Shown here: piece after piece, positions 1 to 9,735 of the stretch
Layout of the letters: every line of letters starts with the position of its first letter
Numbering within the stretch: position 1 is the first letter of the stretch
DNA from: Leptolyngbya sp. FACHB-8
Lineage (GTDB): Bacteria; Cyanobacteriota; Cyanobacteriia; Elainellales; Elainellaceae
Reading direction: 5' to 3'
Assembly (NCBI RefSeq): GCF_014695575.1
Contig: NZ_JACJOO010000006.1
Coordinates: forward strand, 186,001-250,000
Length of the DNA: 64,000 nt
Position numbers and translations under genes: made by a program
The notes under the pieces: generated by a model
What the model saw: only the letters and a program-made list of their open reading frames with translations
Database searches by the model: none
Told to the model about the DNA's origin: nothing

Positions 1-2
1 GG

Positions 3-794
3 GGAATTGGCGATCGCAACCGTGATGATGGCATTTTGCTACTGGTGGCTGCGGCCGATCGCAAGTTGCGCATTGAGCTAGGTAGCGGCTACTCTTCAAA
101 TTACGACGCAGTTGCTCAAGCGATTATCAGCGACTACATCGTACCCCAATTCCGAGAAGGGCGTATTAGCCAGGGAACGGTGGCTGGGGTCAATGCCATT
201 GTGAGCAGATTTAACCCCTCCGCTTCAGCCCTACCCGCTGTGGAAAATCCTGGTGGTGGAGACCCACTTCAAGCTACTGATGAGGGGGCTTCTGAGGGGA
301 CTATTGCCATCGGCGTCGGATTAACAGGCCTGATTGTGGGAGTACCCGTATTTGCCAGTTGGCGACGGCATCGTAAGCGGCAGTGCCCCAGTTGCAAAAC
401 TCAAATGGTGCGGCTCGACGAACAGGCGGATGATCAATTTCTGAATGAGAGTCAACGAAAAGAAGAATCTCTTAGCTCCGTAGACTATGACGCCTGGCAG
501 TGCCCCAGCTGCAGCTATCACCAGATTCTTCCCTATTCCAATTTCTTCTCCGAATACAGTCGGTGCCCCAGTTGTGCCACTAAAGCTCTGGAGGTGCGAA
601 CCACAACTACCCGCCAGCCTACCCGCAGCTGTCAGGGGGAAAGCCGCATCGACGAGCATTGTCGCCACTGCTCTTACGATCGGACATACTATCGCTCTAT
701 CCCTCGTCTGACTGATAACTCCTCATCCAGTGGTGGTTCTTCATCGGGTGGCGGTGGTTCTTCATCCGGTGGCGGTGCATCGGGCAGTTGGTAG
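3..794 (+). CDS. TPM-domain membrane protein, 5' end outside window
   Basis: The reading frame is open from the first bases, so the gene starts upstream; the first internal start (TTG at 36) lies inside the conserved domain. The visible N-terminus is the end of a TPM (YgcG/TPM_phosphatase) domain: a G-D-x-x-R-D-D-G-I-L-L-L-V stretch followed by DRK-RIE-GSGY. Next come a hydrophobic segment (about 90-110 of the 252 residues after 36), a basic stop-transfer stretch, four CxxC pairs that suggest zinc ribbons, and a Gly/Ser-rich tail ending SGSW. TPM proteins usually have one membrane anchor with the TPM domain outside and the tail inside; some are linked to photosystem II repair. The zinc-ribbon tail is not part of the usual domain. 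Its TAG stop lies at the edge of the palindromic element at 793-907. Confidence 0.75.
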   Translation, partial: GIGDRNRDDGILLLVAAADRKLRIELGSGYSSNYDAVAQAIISDYIVPQFREGRISQGTVAGVNAIVSRFNPSASALPAVENPGGGDPLQATDEGASEGTIAIGVGLTGLIVGVPVFASWRRHRKRQCPSCKTQMVRLDEQADDQFLNESQRKEESLSSVDYDAWQCPSCSYHQILPYSNFFSEYSRCPSCATKALEVRTTTTRQPTRSCQGESRIDEHCRHCSYDRTYYRSIPRLTDNSSSSGGSSSGGGGSSSGGGASGSW

Positions 795-907
795 GCTCAG
801 TAGATCACAAACGAGCATTGTGACGTGCAAAGTACAATCCAATATGCTTCAAAACCCAGAGGGAATTCCCTCTGGGTTTTGAAGCATATTGGCGATCTAC
901 TAAGGCT
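793..907. repeat. Palindromic mini-element on the stop codon of the TPM gene
   Basis: The core at 839-892 is a 54-base perfect palindrome centred on GAATTC. The outer ends form an imperfect inverted repeat: AGGCTCAGTAGATC at 793-806 against the complement of 894-907. The left end overlaps the TAG stop at 792-794. It could act as a bidirectional terminator. The inverted ends suggest a mobile, non-autonomous origin. Confidence 0.7.
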
Positions 908-986
908 ATTAGTGCAGCGACATCCTTAATTCCTAACGCTTCTCGTCAAATTATTAAGGGGGCTGCTGCAAGATGGACTTGGGTGT

Positions 987-2009
987 TCAGGCTACCGATT
1001 TTTCCATCACAACTCGATGTAACTTTGCTTCATTCTGTTCGAAGAATAGCCAGGAGATGGGGAAAAATGTCATGTAGCGATTGTAAGTTTCCAGGCCAAC
1101 CAGGTTTAATGCTTGCTCTCGATGGGCAACTAATCGGTCATACCAAGCTCGTAGCGTGGGTTTGTAGTCATGAATTGAATCATGGGTAATATGGAAGCCC
1201 GCTTGCTTTGCGGCCTCAATGTGCACAGGATGCATCACCAGAAGAGAGCCCGGAAAAAATAACTGAATCATGACCATTGAAGCTGGGTAAGGTTCATATT
1301 CCAGTGAAAAGAACTGATGAACAGCTAATCCTCCTGGTGCTAATGCAGCATAAATTTTCTGATGGATAATCTCAACCTCATCTGGGCGAACATGTTCTAA
1401 TGCTCCAATGGATAGAATGCGATCAAAAGGTTTATGCTCAAAGGGAGTTGTAATAAAGTTTGTCAAGGATACATTGAATCCCAGTTCTTGAACATAAGCC
1501 AGTTGTTCTTTAGAGAGTGTAAAGCCGGTTAGTTCACCGCTGTGTCCTTGATCTCGCAATAGTTTTAACATTGCGCCCCAGCCACACCCTAAATCTAAAA
1601 TCTTTTCATTACCCTGTAAACGAAGTAGCGATCGCAAATACATCGCTTTATTATGCTGTGCATCTTCTAATGTGTCTTGCTCATGGAGAAAGTCAGCAGC
1701 ACTGTAGAAGCGATACTGGTTATCCAAAAACAGGGCATAAAAATCATTTGAGACATCATAATGTGATTCAATGCCACTCGCATGGTCTTGCTCAAGCATG
1801 GAGTCGAGAAAAGCTTTACGAATGGGTGAAGGTGGGTAAGCCCTTGCGAACCATTTCATTAGAGAGGGTTGGGGTTGTGCCCAGAATGCCCAATTCTCTT
1901 TTGGATCAAGAGGAATGGGTGAATGAATCCTATCTTGGGCGATCGCGTAGAGCAAACCACGAGTGGCCAGGTCGGAGGTAAAACGTGAAACCCGTTCTAA
2001 ATTACCCAT
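987..2009 (-). CDS. Cyclopropane-fatty-acyl-phospholipid synthase family methyltransferase
   Basis: A SAM-dependent methyltransferase of the CFA/mycolic acid synthase family, which adds a methylene group across double bonds of membrane-lipid acyl chains; related enzymes methylate other substrates. The family motif HYDVSNDFY lies near residue 83, the SAM-binding loop LDLGCGWG near 138, and an aromatic FF-PGSLL region near 230. At about 340 residues it is slightly short for CFA synthase and lacks the long N-terminal domain of E. coli Cfa. I chose the ATG at 2009; a TTG three codons upstream is possible. It is transcribed away from the trehalose-synthase-like gene, with a 261-base divergent spacer between them. 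The methyltransferase fold is certain; the exact substrate is not. Confidence 0.85.
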   Translation of the reverse strand: MGNLERVSRFTSDLATRGLLYAIAQDRIHSPIPLDPKENWAFWAQPQPSLMKWFARAYPPSPIRKAFLDSMLEQDHASGIESHYDVSNDFYALFLDNQYRFYSAADFLHEQDTLEDAQHNKAMYLRSLLRLQGNEKILDLGCGWGAMLKLLRDQGHSGELTGFTLSKEQLAYVQELGFNVSLTNFITTPFEHKPFDRILSIGALEHVRPDEVEIIHQKIYAALAPGGLAVHQFFSLEYEPYPASMVMIQLFFPGSLLVMHPVHIEAAKQAGFHITHDSIHDYKPTLRAWYDRLVAHREQALNLVGLETYNRYMTFFPISWLFFEQNEAKLHRVVMEKSVA

Positions 2010-2270
2010 GGGAAACAACCTATTGATGAATCAGAAATAGACTGTCCAACAATCACAACTAAACGAATGCCGAATGAATGTGAAGCTGCAAGTTGAGAGG
2101 GTATAAACAAGTTTAGTTGTTGTTTCCTGCCAATTTCATTTTCGTCACATTATGATATGGCAACAATCTTTAGAGAGATGAAATTGATTGGTATTTTCTG
2201 GTATTTCTATTCATGGCTTTCAATGGGAAAAGCCTGCCTATTTTATTCCTTTTTTAGTTAGGTCTTCCTC

Positions 2271-3911
2271 ATGCTGGATCTTTGGTATAAGAACGCAATT
2301 ATCTACTGCCTGGATGTGGAGACCTACATGGATGGCAATGGCGATGGAATTGGGGATTTTGAAGGCTTGAGACAACGATTGAACTACATTTCAGGTTTAG
2401 GCATTACCTGCATTTGGCTCATGCCTTTTTATCCCACCCCTAATCGTGACAATGGTTATGATGTAATGGACTTCTACAACGTTGACCCACGTCTTGGAAC
2501 GCTGGGTGATTTTGTAGAATTTACCCGTTTGGCGAGCGAACGCGGTATTCGGGTCATTATTGATCTGGTCGTCAACCACACCTCAATTGAGCATCCCTGG
2601 TTCCAATCTGCCTGTAGCGATAAACAGTCTAAATATCGTGATTTCTACGTCTGGTCAAAAGAAAAGCCAGATGATGCAGCGGAAGGAGTTATTTTTCCGG
2701 GTATCCAGGAAACAACCTGGACGTATAACGAGCAAGCAGGTGAATACTATTTCCATCGCTTCTATGAACACCAGGCAGATCTGAATATCACCAGCCCAGC
2801 TGTACGAGAAGAAATTAGTAAGGTCATGGGTTTCTGGTTGCAATTAGGAGTATCAGGCTTTCGGATTGATGCAGCTCCATTTTTAATTGAGTTAAAAGGT
2901 GTTGAGGATGAGGCAAAGGGAGCCGATCCCTATGCCTATCTAGAAGAGATGCGGAACTTCTTGTCCTGGCGCTGTGGTGATGCCATTCTGTTGGCAGAGG
3001 CAAATGTATCAATGGAGCATATCTCACCTTACTTCGGTGATGGAGATAAGATGCAAATGCTGTTCCATTTCATGGCGAATCAGCATATCATTCTTGCCTT
3101 AGCGAAGGAACAAGCCGAACCCATTATCCGAGGCTTGAAAGCGCCACCTGAAATTCCGGCGATCGCTCAATGGGCGCACTTCATTCGCAACCACGATGAA
3201 CTTTCTCTCGATAAACTTACCAGGGCCGAACAAGATGAAATTCTAACTGGATTTAACCAGGATAAAGAACAGGTCTGGATCTTCGATCGCGGCATTCGTC
3301 GTCGTTTTCCGCCCTTAGTTGCGAATGATCCGCGACGACTCCGGCTGGCTTATAGTTTGATGTTTACGCTACCTGGAACTCCGGTACTGTTTTATGGTGA
3401 AGAAATTGGCTTAGGTGACGACCTCTCCCAGCCAGAACGCAACTCAATTCGTCCACCCATGCAGTGGTCGAATGAGGCCAACGCAGGGTTCTCAACTGCA
3501 CCCGCTGACAAACTGTTTCGTCCTGTTATTTCGGATGATACATATGGCTACCAGCAGGTGAATGTGATTGACCAGCGCCGGGACCCGGGTTCGTTGCTCA
3601 ATTGGATGGAACGAGCCATCCGCATCAGAAAAGAATGCCCAGAGTTTGGCTGGGGTACCTGGAGTTTGGTAGAAACCCATCATCCCAGTGTATTAACCCA
3701 TCGCTGCGAGTGGCTTGGAGGAACGGTGCTTGCCATCCATAACCTATCAAAGGAGGCTTGCAAGGTGACGCTAACCCTAAAAGCTGAGGACGGCAAATTA
3801 ATTGATTTACTGGGTGGCTTACAGTATGAGGTGTTCGATGATGCCACCCACACTATGCAACTGGAGGGTTACGGACACTATTGGTTTCGATTGGGTGAGC
3901 AGCACTTGTAA
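2271..3911 (+). CDS. treS: Trehalose synthase-like GH13 glucosyltransferase
   Basis: A GH13 alpha-amylase-family protein resembling trehalose synthase, which interconverts maltose and trehalose in the cytosol. It opens with the TreS-like WYKNAIIYCLDVETYMDGNG. The four GH13 regions are visible: DLVVNHTS, GFRIDAAPFL (nucleophile Asp), LLAEANVS (acid/base Glu) and RNHDELSLD (transition-state Asp). The GEEIGLGDDLSQPERNSIR stretch is also typical of TreS. Its 546 residues fit a stand-alone TreS without a fused maltokinase. No other trehalose or glycogen gene is adjacent. Trehalose is an osmolyte in desiccation-tolerant cyanobacteria, so an osmotic role is plausible. Some close relatives are hydrolytic or of unproven specificity. 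Confidence 0.8.
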   Translation: MLDLWYKNAIIYCLDVETYMDGNGDGIGDFEGLRQRLNYISGLGITCIWLMPFYPTPNRDNGYDVMDFYNVDPRLGTLGDFVEFTRLASERGIRVIIDLVVNHTSIEHPWFQSACSDKQSKYRDFYVWSKEKPDDAAEGVIFPGIQETTWTYNEQAGEYYFHRFYEHQADLNITSPAVREEISKVMGFWLQLGVSGFRIDAAPFLIELKGVEDEAKGADPYAYLEEMRNFLSWRCGDAILLAEANVSMEHISPYFGDGDKMQMLFHFMANQHIILALAKEQAEPIIRGLKAPPEIPAIAQWAHFIRNHDELSLDKLTRAEQDEILTGFNQDKEQVWIFDRGIRRRFPPLVANDPRRLRLAYSLMFTLPGTPVLFYGEEIGLGDDLSQPERNSIRPPMQWSNEANAGFSTAPADKLFRPVISDDTYGYQQVNVIDQRRDPGSLLNWMERAIRIRKECPEFGWGTWSLVETHHPSVLTHRCEWLGGTVLAIHNLSKEACKVTLTLKAEDGKLIDLLGGLQYEVFDDATHTMQLEGYGHYWFRLGEQHL

Positions 3912-3983
3912 TTAAAACCTAGGACCTTCTCGAGTATGCAGCACCTGAGAAAACGACTAAGGACAGATGCGTCTGCCCCTGAT

Positions 3984-4829
3984 TTATGGCTCGGTGCTAT
4001 AGGTGCCGCGATCGCGATGTTCCCCCATTCCAAAAATACGTCGGATCATAGGTTTCATTAGTCCTGGAAGCAGGTGGTAGGCTGTTGTCCAGAGTTTCGC
4101 ACTACCTACGATCACATCCGATTGCTGGTAGGTGACGCTGTTCCAGATTGCGGTGGCCACATCCTCAGGTACTTCTAGCAAAGCACTGTGGAAGGCTGCA
4201 TTGACTAGATCGTGTCGTGCCTCTGCTGTTTCTGGACTATAGCCACGAAAACGCCCGCGCTCCATTAACCGGGTACGAATAAAGCTGGGATAAATGCCAC
4301 AGACATGAATGCCTTTCGGCTTTAACTCGGTCTGGAGGGATTTGGTAAGCCCGGTGGCTGCAAATTTGCTGGTGGTATAGGGCACCTGGTAAGGAATCGC
4401 GTCTAATCCCCCAATCGAACACACGTTAACGATGGTGCCTGCCTGCCGGCTCAGAAAGTGTGGCAGGAGCGCATGGGTTGTGTGAATGTAGCCCCACAGA
4501 TTGGTTTGAATAATGTGTTGCCAATCCTCTAGAGACGCTTGATCTACAGGCCCCATGTAGTAAATGCCAGCGTTATTGATCAGAACATCCACCTGCCCAA
4601 AATGGGCGATCGCCTTCTCTACCAGAGAACTGACCTGTTCCCAATCCTGCACATCTGTTGGAATGGCTAAAGCTTCTTGGCCCAAAGCCCAAATTTCCTT
4701 TGCAACGGCTTCCAGTCGGTCGGGCTGACGGGCTGCCAGAACCACGTTATATCCTTTCTGAGCAAACTTAAGAGCCGTGGCTTTCCCAATACCCTGAGAG
4801 GCACCTGTAATCAAAACCGTTTGGGTCAT
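3984..4829 (-). CDS. Short-chain dehydrogenase/reductase
   Basis: A classical SDR of 281 residues. The NAD(P)-binding motif TGASQGIG lies near residue 7, the NNAG motif near 86, a Ser in the VCSIGG segment, and the catalytic YTTSK near 151. Arg at the end of the second strand (LAARQ) suggests NADP preference. An AAGGA ribosome site lies about 7 bases upstream of the ATG. The C-terminal tail is hydrophobic (WTTAYHLLPGLMKPMI) and may touch the membrane. It stands alone, between the trehalose-synthase-like gene (convergent) and a membrane protein. The substrate cannot be read from the sequence. Confidence 0.85.
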   Translation of the reverse strand: MTQTVLITGASQGIGKATALKFAQKGYNVVLAARQPDRLEAVAKEIWALGQEALAIPTDVQDWEQVSSLVEKAIAHFGQVDVLINNAGIYYMGPVDQASLEDWQHIIQTNLWGYIHTTHALLPHFLSRQAGTIVNVCSIGGLDAIPYQVPYTTSKFAATGLTKSLQTELKPKGIHVCGIYPSFIRTRLMERGRFRGYSPETAEARHDLVNAAFHSALLEVPEDVATAIWNSVTYQQSDVIVGSAKLWTTAYHLLPGLMKPMIRRIFGMGEHRDRGTYSTEP

Positions 4830-4919
4830 TTGTCATTCCTTCTAAATTTGAATATAAACTTGATGGAAGAGTGCTGCACCGCTCCATCAGTCTGCTGAAA
4901 TCTTTTGTGAAAAAGGTAT

Positions 4920-6329
4920 TTAACTAATTTGTCTGTGCAATAATTCTGCACGTTCTGCCAACTTTTCTCCACCTGCTTCAGTTAAAGCCTTTATATACTT
5001 GAATTTGAATTTTTCAAGTACGTCCAACAATCTAGATTGGATTTCCCCAGGGGTATTGTGTTGGTTAAATTCTTCGACAATGGCCTCTCGTAAATTGCGT
5101 TGCAACCGATCGGTAATTTCTTTCCCTTCTGCATCAAACAACGTACCTGTAACCGTACGATAGAGGCTCTGTATTATCGACGTAGAGAGTTGCTGTACTA
5201 TCTGGGCTGAAACTTGCCCTAATCCTGGAACATGGTGTAATTGTGGGTATCCTGGCATCTGCCCCAGTGTTTTAGTGACGCTGTGTTGGATCAGGTCTTC
5301 CAGGTCAGGTTGAATACGGGGTAGGATGTGCTGCACACTGACGTCATAGAGGTGATTGGCGATCGCCGCTACATCGTCTTGTGCAACGACTGCATCAGAG
5401 GAATCTGATTCGGATTGTGGAGCAACTGTTGACAACCAACCCAGTAACTCACCCTGACGGATGGAATCTTCCATCTGATCGATGATTTCGATTCCCACAA
5501 TTCCCGCTAAATCTGCACCTACCGTTACGATGATGTCTCGCTGAGCTTCAGCCCTCACGGGTTCCAGATCGAGCAGGTCTGACTGATAAAGCCGCAAGGC
5601 TACTGGAATAAGCCGCAACCAGCGCCAAAATGGTAGGAGCAAAAATACGTCATACCATCGGCGTAAGGCAACATCCAACCAGGTTAAATTTAAATCACGT
5701 CGATGCATCGCGAGAATTCGCATCACGATGTCTACAGCGAAAATCAAAACAAATGGGAGATCCAGTAACCAGAAGTAGTTAACCGTTGCGCCCCATTGGT
5801 TGACTCGACGAAAGTAGTTCGTCTGGAAGAATGGGCGTACCTGAGTATTCCAAAAAGTAATTTCCTGCTGCCATCCCTGCTGCTCTAAGTAAGCCGCGCT
5901 CCAGAATTGGTTAAATGCATGGCTAGCCGACGATTGGTTTGTTCTTTCCCGGATAGTTTGTTGAATGGTCGCCAGAGCATAGTTGCCATGGGGTGCAACA
6001 AATATCTGTTCGGTTAACAAGTTCTGGCTCAGGGTTCGCAGTTCTTCTAGTGAACTTTCAATCTGAGGGGTTCGCACTTCGTCCTGGCTAAGCTGTGCCG
6101 CTAAAGTGTCAACTTGGGCTTGATAATACTCCGTTTCGGGAGAGAGTTCGATGCCTTTTACAGGGTCATAAGCCTGAGTGAGCTCAGGTATATACTGTCG
6201 ATAAACTGGGCGCAAACTTAAGTAGGTCAGATCGAAAAAAACGAATATTAAATTAATCAGGGCAATAATCGCAATAACTCGCTCTAAGCGAGGATAGCGG
6301 CGCTCAAAATTAGGCTTAAACTTAACCAT
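4920..6329 (-). CDS. Conserved-type membrane protein of unknown function
   Basis: About 469 residues from the ATG at 6329; a TTG at 6356 would add nine. An N-terminal transmembrane helix (about 18-40) is followed by a soluble region with coiled-coil character (about 70-150). Two more hydrophobic segments appear near 205-225 (WLLDLPFVLIFAVDIVMRIL) and 240-265. The second half is a long, mostly helical soluble region. The VFDLTYL and VDIVMRIL segments loosely recall voltage-sensor or ion-channel helices, but no pore motif is visible, so I assign no function. It is separated by 90 bases from the SDR. Confidence 0.6.
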   Translation of the reverse strand: MVKFKPNFERRYPRLERVIAIIALINLIFVFFDLTYLSLRPVYRQYIPELTQAYDPVKGIELSPETEYYQAQVDTLAAQLSQDEVRTPQIESSLEELRTLSQNLLTEQIFVAPHGNYALATIQQTIRERTNQSSASHAFNQFWSAAYLEQQGWQQEITFWNTQVRPFFQTNYFRRVNQWGATVNYFWLLDLPFVLIFAVDIVMRILAMHRRDLNLTWLDVALRRWYDVFLLLPFWRWLRLIPVALRLYQSDLLDLEPVRAEAQRDIIVTVGADLAGIVGIEIIDQMEDSIRQGELLGWLSTVAPQSESDSSDAVVAQDDVAAIANHLYDVSVQHILPRIQPDLEDLIQHSVTKTLGQMPGYPQLHHVPGLGQVSAQIVQQLSTSIIQSLYRTVTGTLFDAEGKEITDRLQRNLREAIVEEFNQHNTPGEIQSRLLDVLEKFKFKYIKALTEAGGEKLAERAELLHRQIS

Positions 6330-6569
6330 GTTTGGATCAGTAAAGAAAGTTAACAAGGCTCTCAGTCTTCACTGTAGTGAATGGTAACGATGCTTCCTAC
6401 TTCCACACTGCTGAGAAAAAAGAATTAAATTTCAGCTCCTTATCCCTCTTAAGACGGAGATTAGAGTCAGTATAAAGAGAGCTAAGTTAGCGCATATCCT
6501 GTACTACCCCGTTTGTCACTGCTTCACAGCGGCGAATGGAGGCTTCTAGATGTTTCTAAGAAACGCCCT

Positions 6570-8075
6570 ATGGATACTTCTCAATTCGAAACCTTGTTCC
6601 TAACAAATTCGCAGCCGAGTATTGTGGCTTATCAGGCTGCGATCGCCGATGCTTCTTCTACGCTCATTGCAACACTTCATAGACAAGACAAAGCTTATAG
6701 TGGACTTCGCCCTGAACAAATTGATACGGTACTGGCGGCTATCAATCTCTGTCCAGAAAGAGGAGATGATTTAGCTAAGGTTTTGCAACAAGTTGGTGAT
6801 ACGGTTCTCCAAAATTCGATCGATGTTTCTCATCCCACCTGTATTGCACATTTGCACTGCCAGCCCTTAATTGCTGCTTTGGCGGCTGAGGTGGTGATTA
6901 GTGCCACAAATCAATCGATGGATTCCTGGGATCAAAGTCCCGCTGCAACTCTGGTAGAACAGCAGGTTGTGAACTGGCTTTGCCAGCAGTTTGGCTATGG
7001 TGCTTCGGCGGATGGAACATTCACCAGTGGTGGCACTCAATCCAATTTCATGGGGTTATTGCTTGCCCGTGATGCCTATGCTCAGCAGCATTGTAACTGG
7101 TCAATTCAACAACAAGGATTACCGGCTGAAGCCAGCCGATTTCGAATTCTTTGCTCTGACGTGTCACATTTTACAATTCGTCAGGCGGCAGCTCTATTGG
7201 GTTTGGGGCAGCAAGCCGTCGTTCTGGTGGCAACCGATGCGAACTATCAGATACAAGTGAGTGAGGTGAGACGCAAGCTCAAGGAATTACAGGAACAGAA
7301 TCTTTTACCAATCGCTCTGGTCGCCACCGCTGGTACCACTGATTTTGGCAGCATTGATCCAATCGCTGAGCTGGTGAACTGTGCTCAATCGTATGGGATT
7401 TGGCTGCATGTAGATGCGGCTTTTGGCGGTGCGCTTGTACTCAGCGATCGCCATCGTTCTAAGCTAGCCGGTATTGAAGCCGCGGATTCTATCACCGTTG
7501 ATTTCCATAAATTATTTTATCAACCGATTAGTTGCGGTGCTTTCCTCCTCAAAAATCGTCATTACTTTAATCTACTTAAACTTCATGCTGATTATCTCAA
7601 TCCTGAAACTAACGAGGAGTTAGGTATTCCTGACTTAGTCGCTAAATCAATTCAAACCACTCGTCGCTTTGATGCCCTGAAGTTGTTTATGTGCTTGCAA
7701 GTATTGGGACGACAAACATTTGCTGCAATGATTGATTACACCATTGATCTGGCTAGCTACGGCGCTAAAGAAATTGCAATGAATGATTTCTTAGAATTGG
7801 CTGCTGAGCCTACCATTAACGCTGTTGTCTTTCGTTATTGTCCTGCTAATACTCCAGTAAATACAGATTCGGTTGATTGGGCCAATCAAATTAACAGCCA
7901 AATCCGCCTATTTCTTCTTCATAATGGCGAGGCTGTAATTGCCCAAACTAAAATTGGTGCCGTGAATTATTTGAAGTTTACATTGCTCAACCCACTGACA
8001 CAGTTTACCCATGTTCAGGAGCTTCTCATTCGGATTCGGCAACTGGGGCAAAATTTGGAGACGCAGTTAGCTTAG
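6570..8075 (+). CDS. PLP-dependent decarboxylase, group II (diaminobutyrate/glutamate decarboxylase-like)
   Basis: A pyridoxal-phosphate decarboxylase of the group that includes L-2,4-diaminobutyrate, glutamate and aromatic amino acid decarboxylases. The cofactor lysine sits in SITVDFHKLFYQP, which with PISCGAFLL resembles the diaminobutyrate decarboxylase type. Also seen are TSGGTQSN (phosphate binding) and HVDAAFGGALVLS (Asp contacting the pyridine nitrogen). The ATG at 6570 gives about 501 residues, the normal length; a TTG at 6513 would add 19 unconserved residues. No aminotransferase of a diaminopropane pathway is adjacent. The substrate remains open. Its TAG stop lies inside the left end of the repeat at 8071. 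Confidence 0.8.
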   Translation: MDTSQFETLFLTNSQPSIVAYQAAIADASSTLIATLHRQDKAYSGLRPEQIDTVLAAINLCPERGDDLAKVLQQVGDTVLQNSIDVSHPTCIAHLHCQPLIAALAAEVVISATNQSMDSWDQSPAATLVEQQVVNWLCQQFGYGASADGTFTSGGTQSNFMGLLLARDAYAQQHCNWSIQQQGLPAEASRFRILCSDVSHFTIRQAAALLGLGQQAVVLVATDANYQIQVSEVRRKLKELQEQNLLPIALVATAGTTDFGSIDPIAELVNCAQSYGIWLHVDAAFGGALVLSDRHRSKLAGIEAADSITVDFHKLFYQPISCGAFLLKNRHYFNLLKLHADYLNPETNEELGIPDLVAKSIQTTRRFDALKLFMCLQVLGRQTFAAMIDYTIDLASYGAKEIAMNDFLELAAEPTINAVVFRYCPANTPVNTDSVDWANQINSQIRLFLLHNGEAVIAQTKIGAVNYLKFTLLNPLTQFTHVQELLIRIRQLGQNLETQLA

Positions 8076-8179
8076 GAGGTTCCTGCATAAAAATTTACCC
8101 CGGATGTTGGTGCTTGGCACGCGAAGCGTGCCAAGCACCAACATCCGGGGGGTAATTTCATTGTTGGAAATCTCCTTAG
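8071..8179. repeat. Family D palindromic element, copy 1
   Basis: The left end (8071, CTTAGGAGGTTCC) carries the TAG stop of the decarboxylase. The right end, read on the minus strand, is CTAAGGAGATTTCC followed by an ATGAAATTACC stretch, which matches the left end of the element at 60973. The core is a near-perfect hairpin (arms about 22-28 bases around a GAA loop near 8122-8124). It lies between the convergent decarboxylase and xylulokinase genes, so it may terminate both. Confidence 0.75.
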
Positions 8180-8195
8180 TGTGACCACGGCTATT

Positions 8196-9650
8196 TTAGA
8201 GAAGCTGCGATCGCCATTCGCGCAGAGCCGGATAAAGTGTCTGAAACCGTATCCACGCCGCTTCTAATTCAGGGGTAAACGGTTCTGGAACGGTTGAAGT
8301 GCTCGGCACGCTTAATGGGGGAATTGCCTGTTCATCCCCATAAATTCCAATCCCTAAACCTGCTAGAATAGCGGCTCCTCGTGCTGACGCGGCCGGTACT
8401 GTAATGCTATACAGGGGGATTTGCAGTACTGTTGCTAACAATTGCCTCCAGGCCGGTTCGAGGGTGCCGCCCCCCGCAAGACGAAGGTGTGGGATAGGGG
8501 CATCGGCAGGTGCGATCGCCTCCAGGCCCTGTTTAATAGCAAAGGCAACCCCTTCTAGAGCTGCCCACATGAGGTGCGATCGCGTGTGATGTAGCCCCAA
8601 TCCGGTCCAACTTCCTTTTGCATGGGGGTCTAGATGAGGAGTGCGTTCGCCGGTTAGATAGGGTAGAAATGTTAGTCCTTCGCAGCCCGGAGGGACCAAG
8701 TTCGCTTCACTATAGACTTCTGGCCAGCTGAAGCCCAGAATTCCTCGTACCCATTCCAGGGCGAGCCCAGCATTTTGAATTGCGGCTAAGCGATACCACT
8801 GTTGAGGTAGCGCGGCGCGGTAGAGGTGGGTTCTTAAGGAGCTATCCGCATCGGGTTGCGCTAATGGTGTAATGATTTGGGCTCCTGTCCCAACCGTGAG
8901 TTGCACAGAGCCAGGCTCAAGCAAGTTACTTCCTAGAATGGCAGCGGCAGTATCGGCGGCTCCTGCAATGACGGGAATTCCTGCCTTTAACCCTAAATGC
9001 TGGGCGGCTTGAGGGGTTAGATGCCCGGCAATGCGGTTCGAGGGAATGAGGGGAGGAAGCCAGTCTGTGCGTAACTGCAGAGCTTCCATGACCTCCAAGG
9101 CCCACCGATCCGCCTGCACATCGTACAATAGCGTTCCAGAAGCATCAGAGGGTTCTGCGGTGACTTCCCCGGTCAACTGGAGTCGTAGCCAGTCCTTGGG
9201 TTGGAGAACCCAACGAGTAGCGGCATAGGTATCCGGTTCTGCTTGCCGCAACCACAGAAGGGTTGGTCCGGCCATGCCTGCTGTAATAGGGTTGGAAAGG
9301 CGAGTCAGCAAATCGGTGGGAAGTTGCCGGTAAACATCCAGTACCTCGCTTGAGCGCATATCGGCCCAGAGGATGGCAGGGCGCAGGGCGTAGCCTTCTT
9401 TATCCGCTAGAACGGCCCCATGCATTTGGCCTGAGAGCCCGATCGCTTCAACAGGATGAGAGGATTTGGCTATAACTTGGTGGATGGCGATCGCCACTGC
9501 TGACCACCAGGCTTCTGGATCGGTCTCTGCCCAACCGGGTTTGGGAGATTGGACAGGATAGGTGTGGGAAGCTTCGGCCAGTACAGTCCCATCTGGATTT
9601 AATAACAGTGCTTTAACGGAACCTGTGCCTAAATCAATTCCCAGAAGCAT
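8196..9650 (-). CDS. xylB: FGGY carbohydrate kinase, xylulokinase type
   Basis: An FGGY-family sugar kinase of 484 residues that phosphorylates a ketose such as D-xylulose with ATP in the cytosol. The N-terminus MLLGIDLGTGSVKALL is the canonical ATPase phosphate-1 loop. GLSGQMHGAV and the substrate-contacting WADMRSSE segment are xylulokinase-like; GTGAQI and the C-terminal LRLAGGGTLEPAW match the ATP-binding half. I start at the ATG at 9650, because the 45 residues upstream in the same frame run through a palindrome and are unlike the family. It is the last gene of the sugar operon, 135 bases after the epimerase. Related kinases act on other ketoses, so the epimerase partner makes the true substrate uncertain. 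Confidence 0.85.
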   Translation of the reverse strand: MLLGIDLGTGSVKALLLNPDGTVLAEASHTYPVQSPKPGWAETDPEAWWSAVAIAIHQVIAKSSHPVEAIGLSGQMHGAVLADKEGYALRPAILWADMRSSEVLDVYRQLPTDLLTRLSNPITAGMAGPTLLWLRQAEPDTYAATRWVLQPKDWLRLQLTGEVTAEPSDASGTLLYDVQADRWALEVMEALQLRTDWLPPLIPSNRIAGHLTPQAAQHLGLKAGIPVIAGAADTAAAILGSNLLEPGSVQLTVGTGAQIITPLAQPDADSSLRTHLYRAALPQQWYRLAAIQNAGLALEWVRGILGFSWPEVYSEANLVPPGCEGLTFLPYLTGERTPHLDPHAKGSWTGLGLHHTRSHLMWAALEGVAFAIKQGLEAIAPADAPIPHLRLAGGGTLEPAWRQLLATVLQIPLYSITVPAASARGAAILAGLGIGIYGDEQAIPPLSVPSTSTVPEPFTPELEAAWIRFQTLYPALREWRSQLL

Positions 9651-9735
9651 GGTAATTCTAAATGGAGTGGGTGGTTGAAGGCTGGATGTGGGCGTGATTA
9701 AGCATCCATTGAAGTAATTGGATGTAATTGGATGC

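Noticed and set aside
8071-8179. Interpreting the element as a simple xylB/decarboxylase terminator only
   Set aside because: The ends match the ends of the element at 60973 while the cores differ, which a plain terminator would not explain, although it may still terminate transcription.
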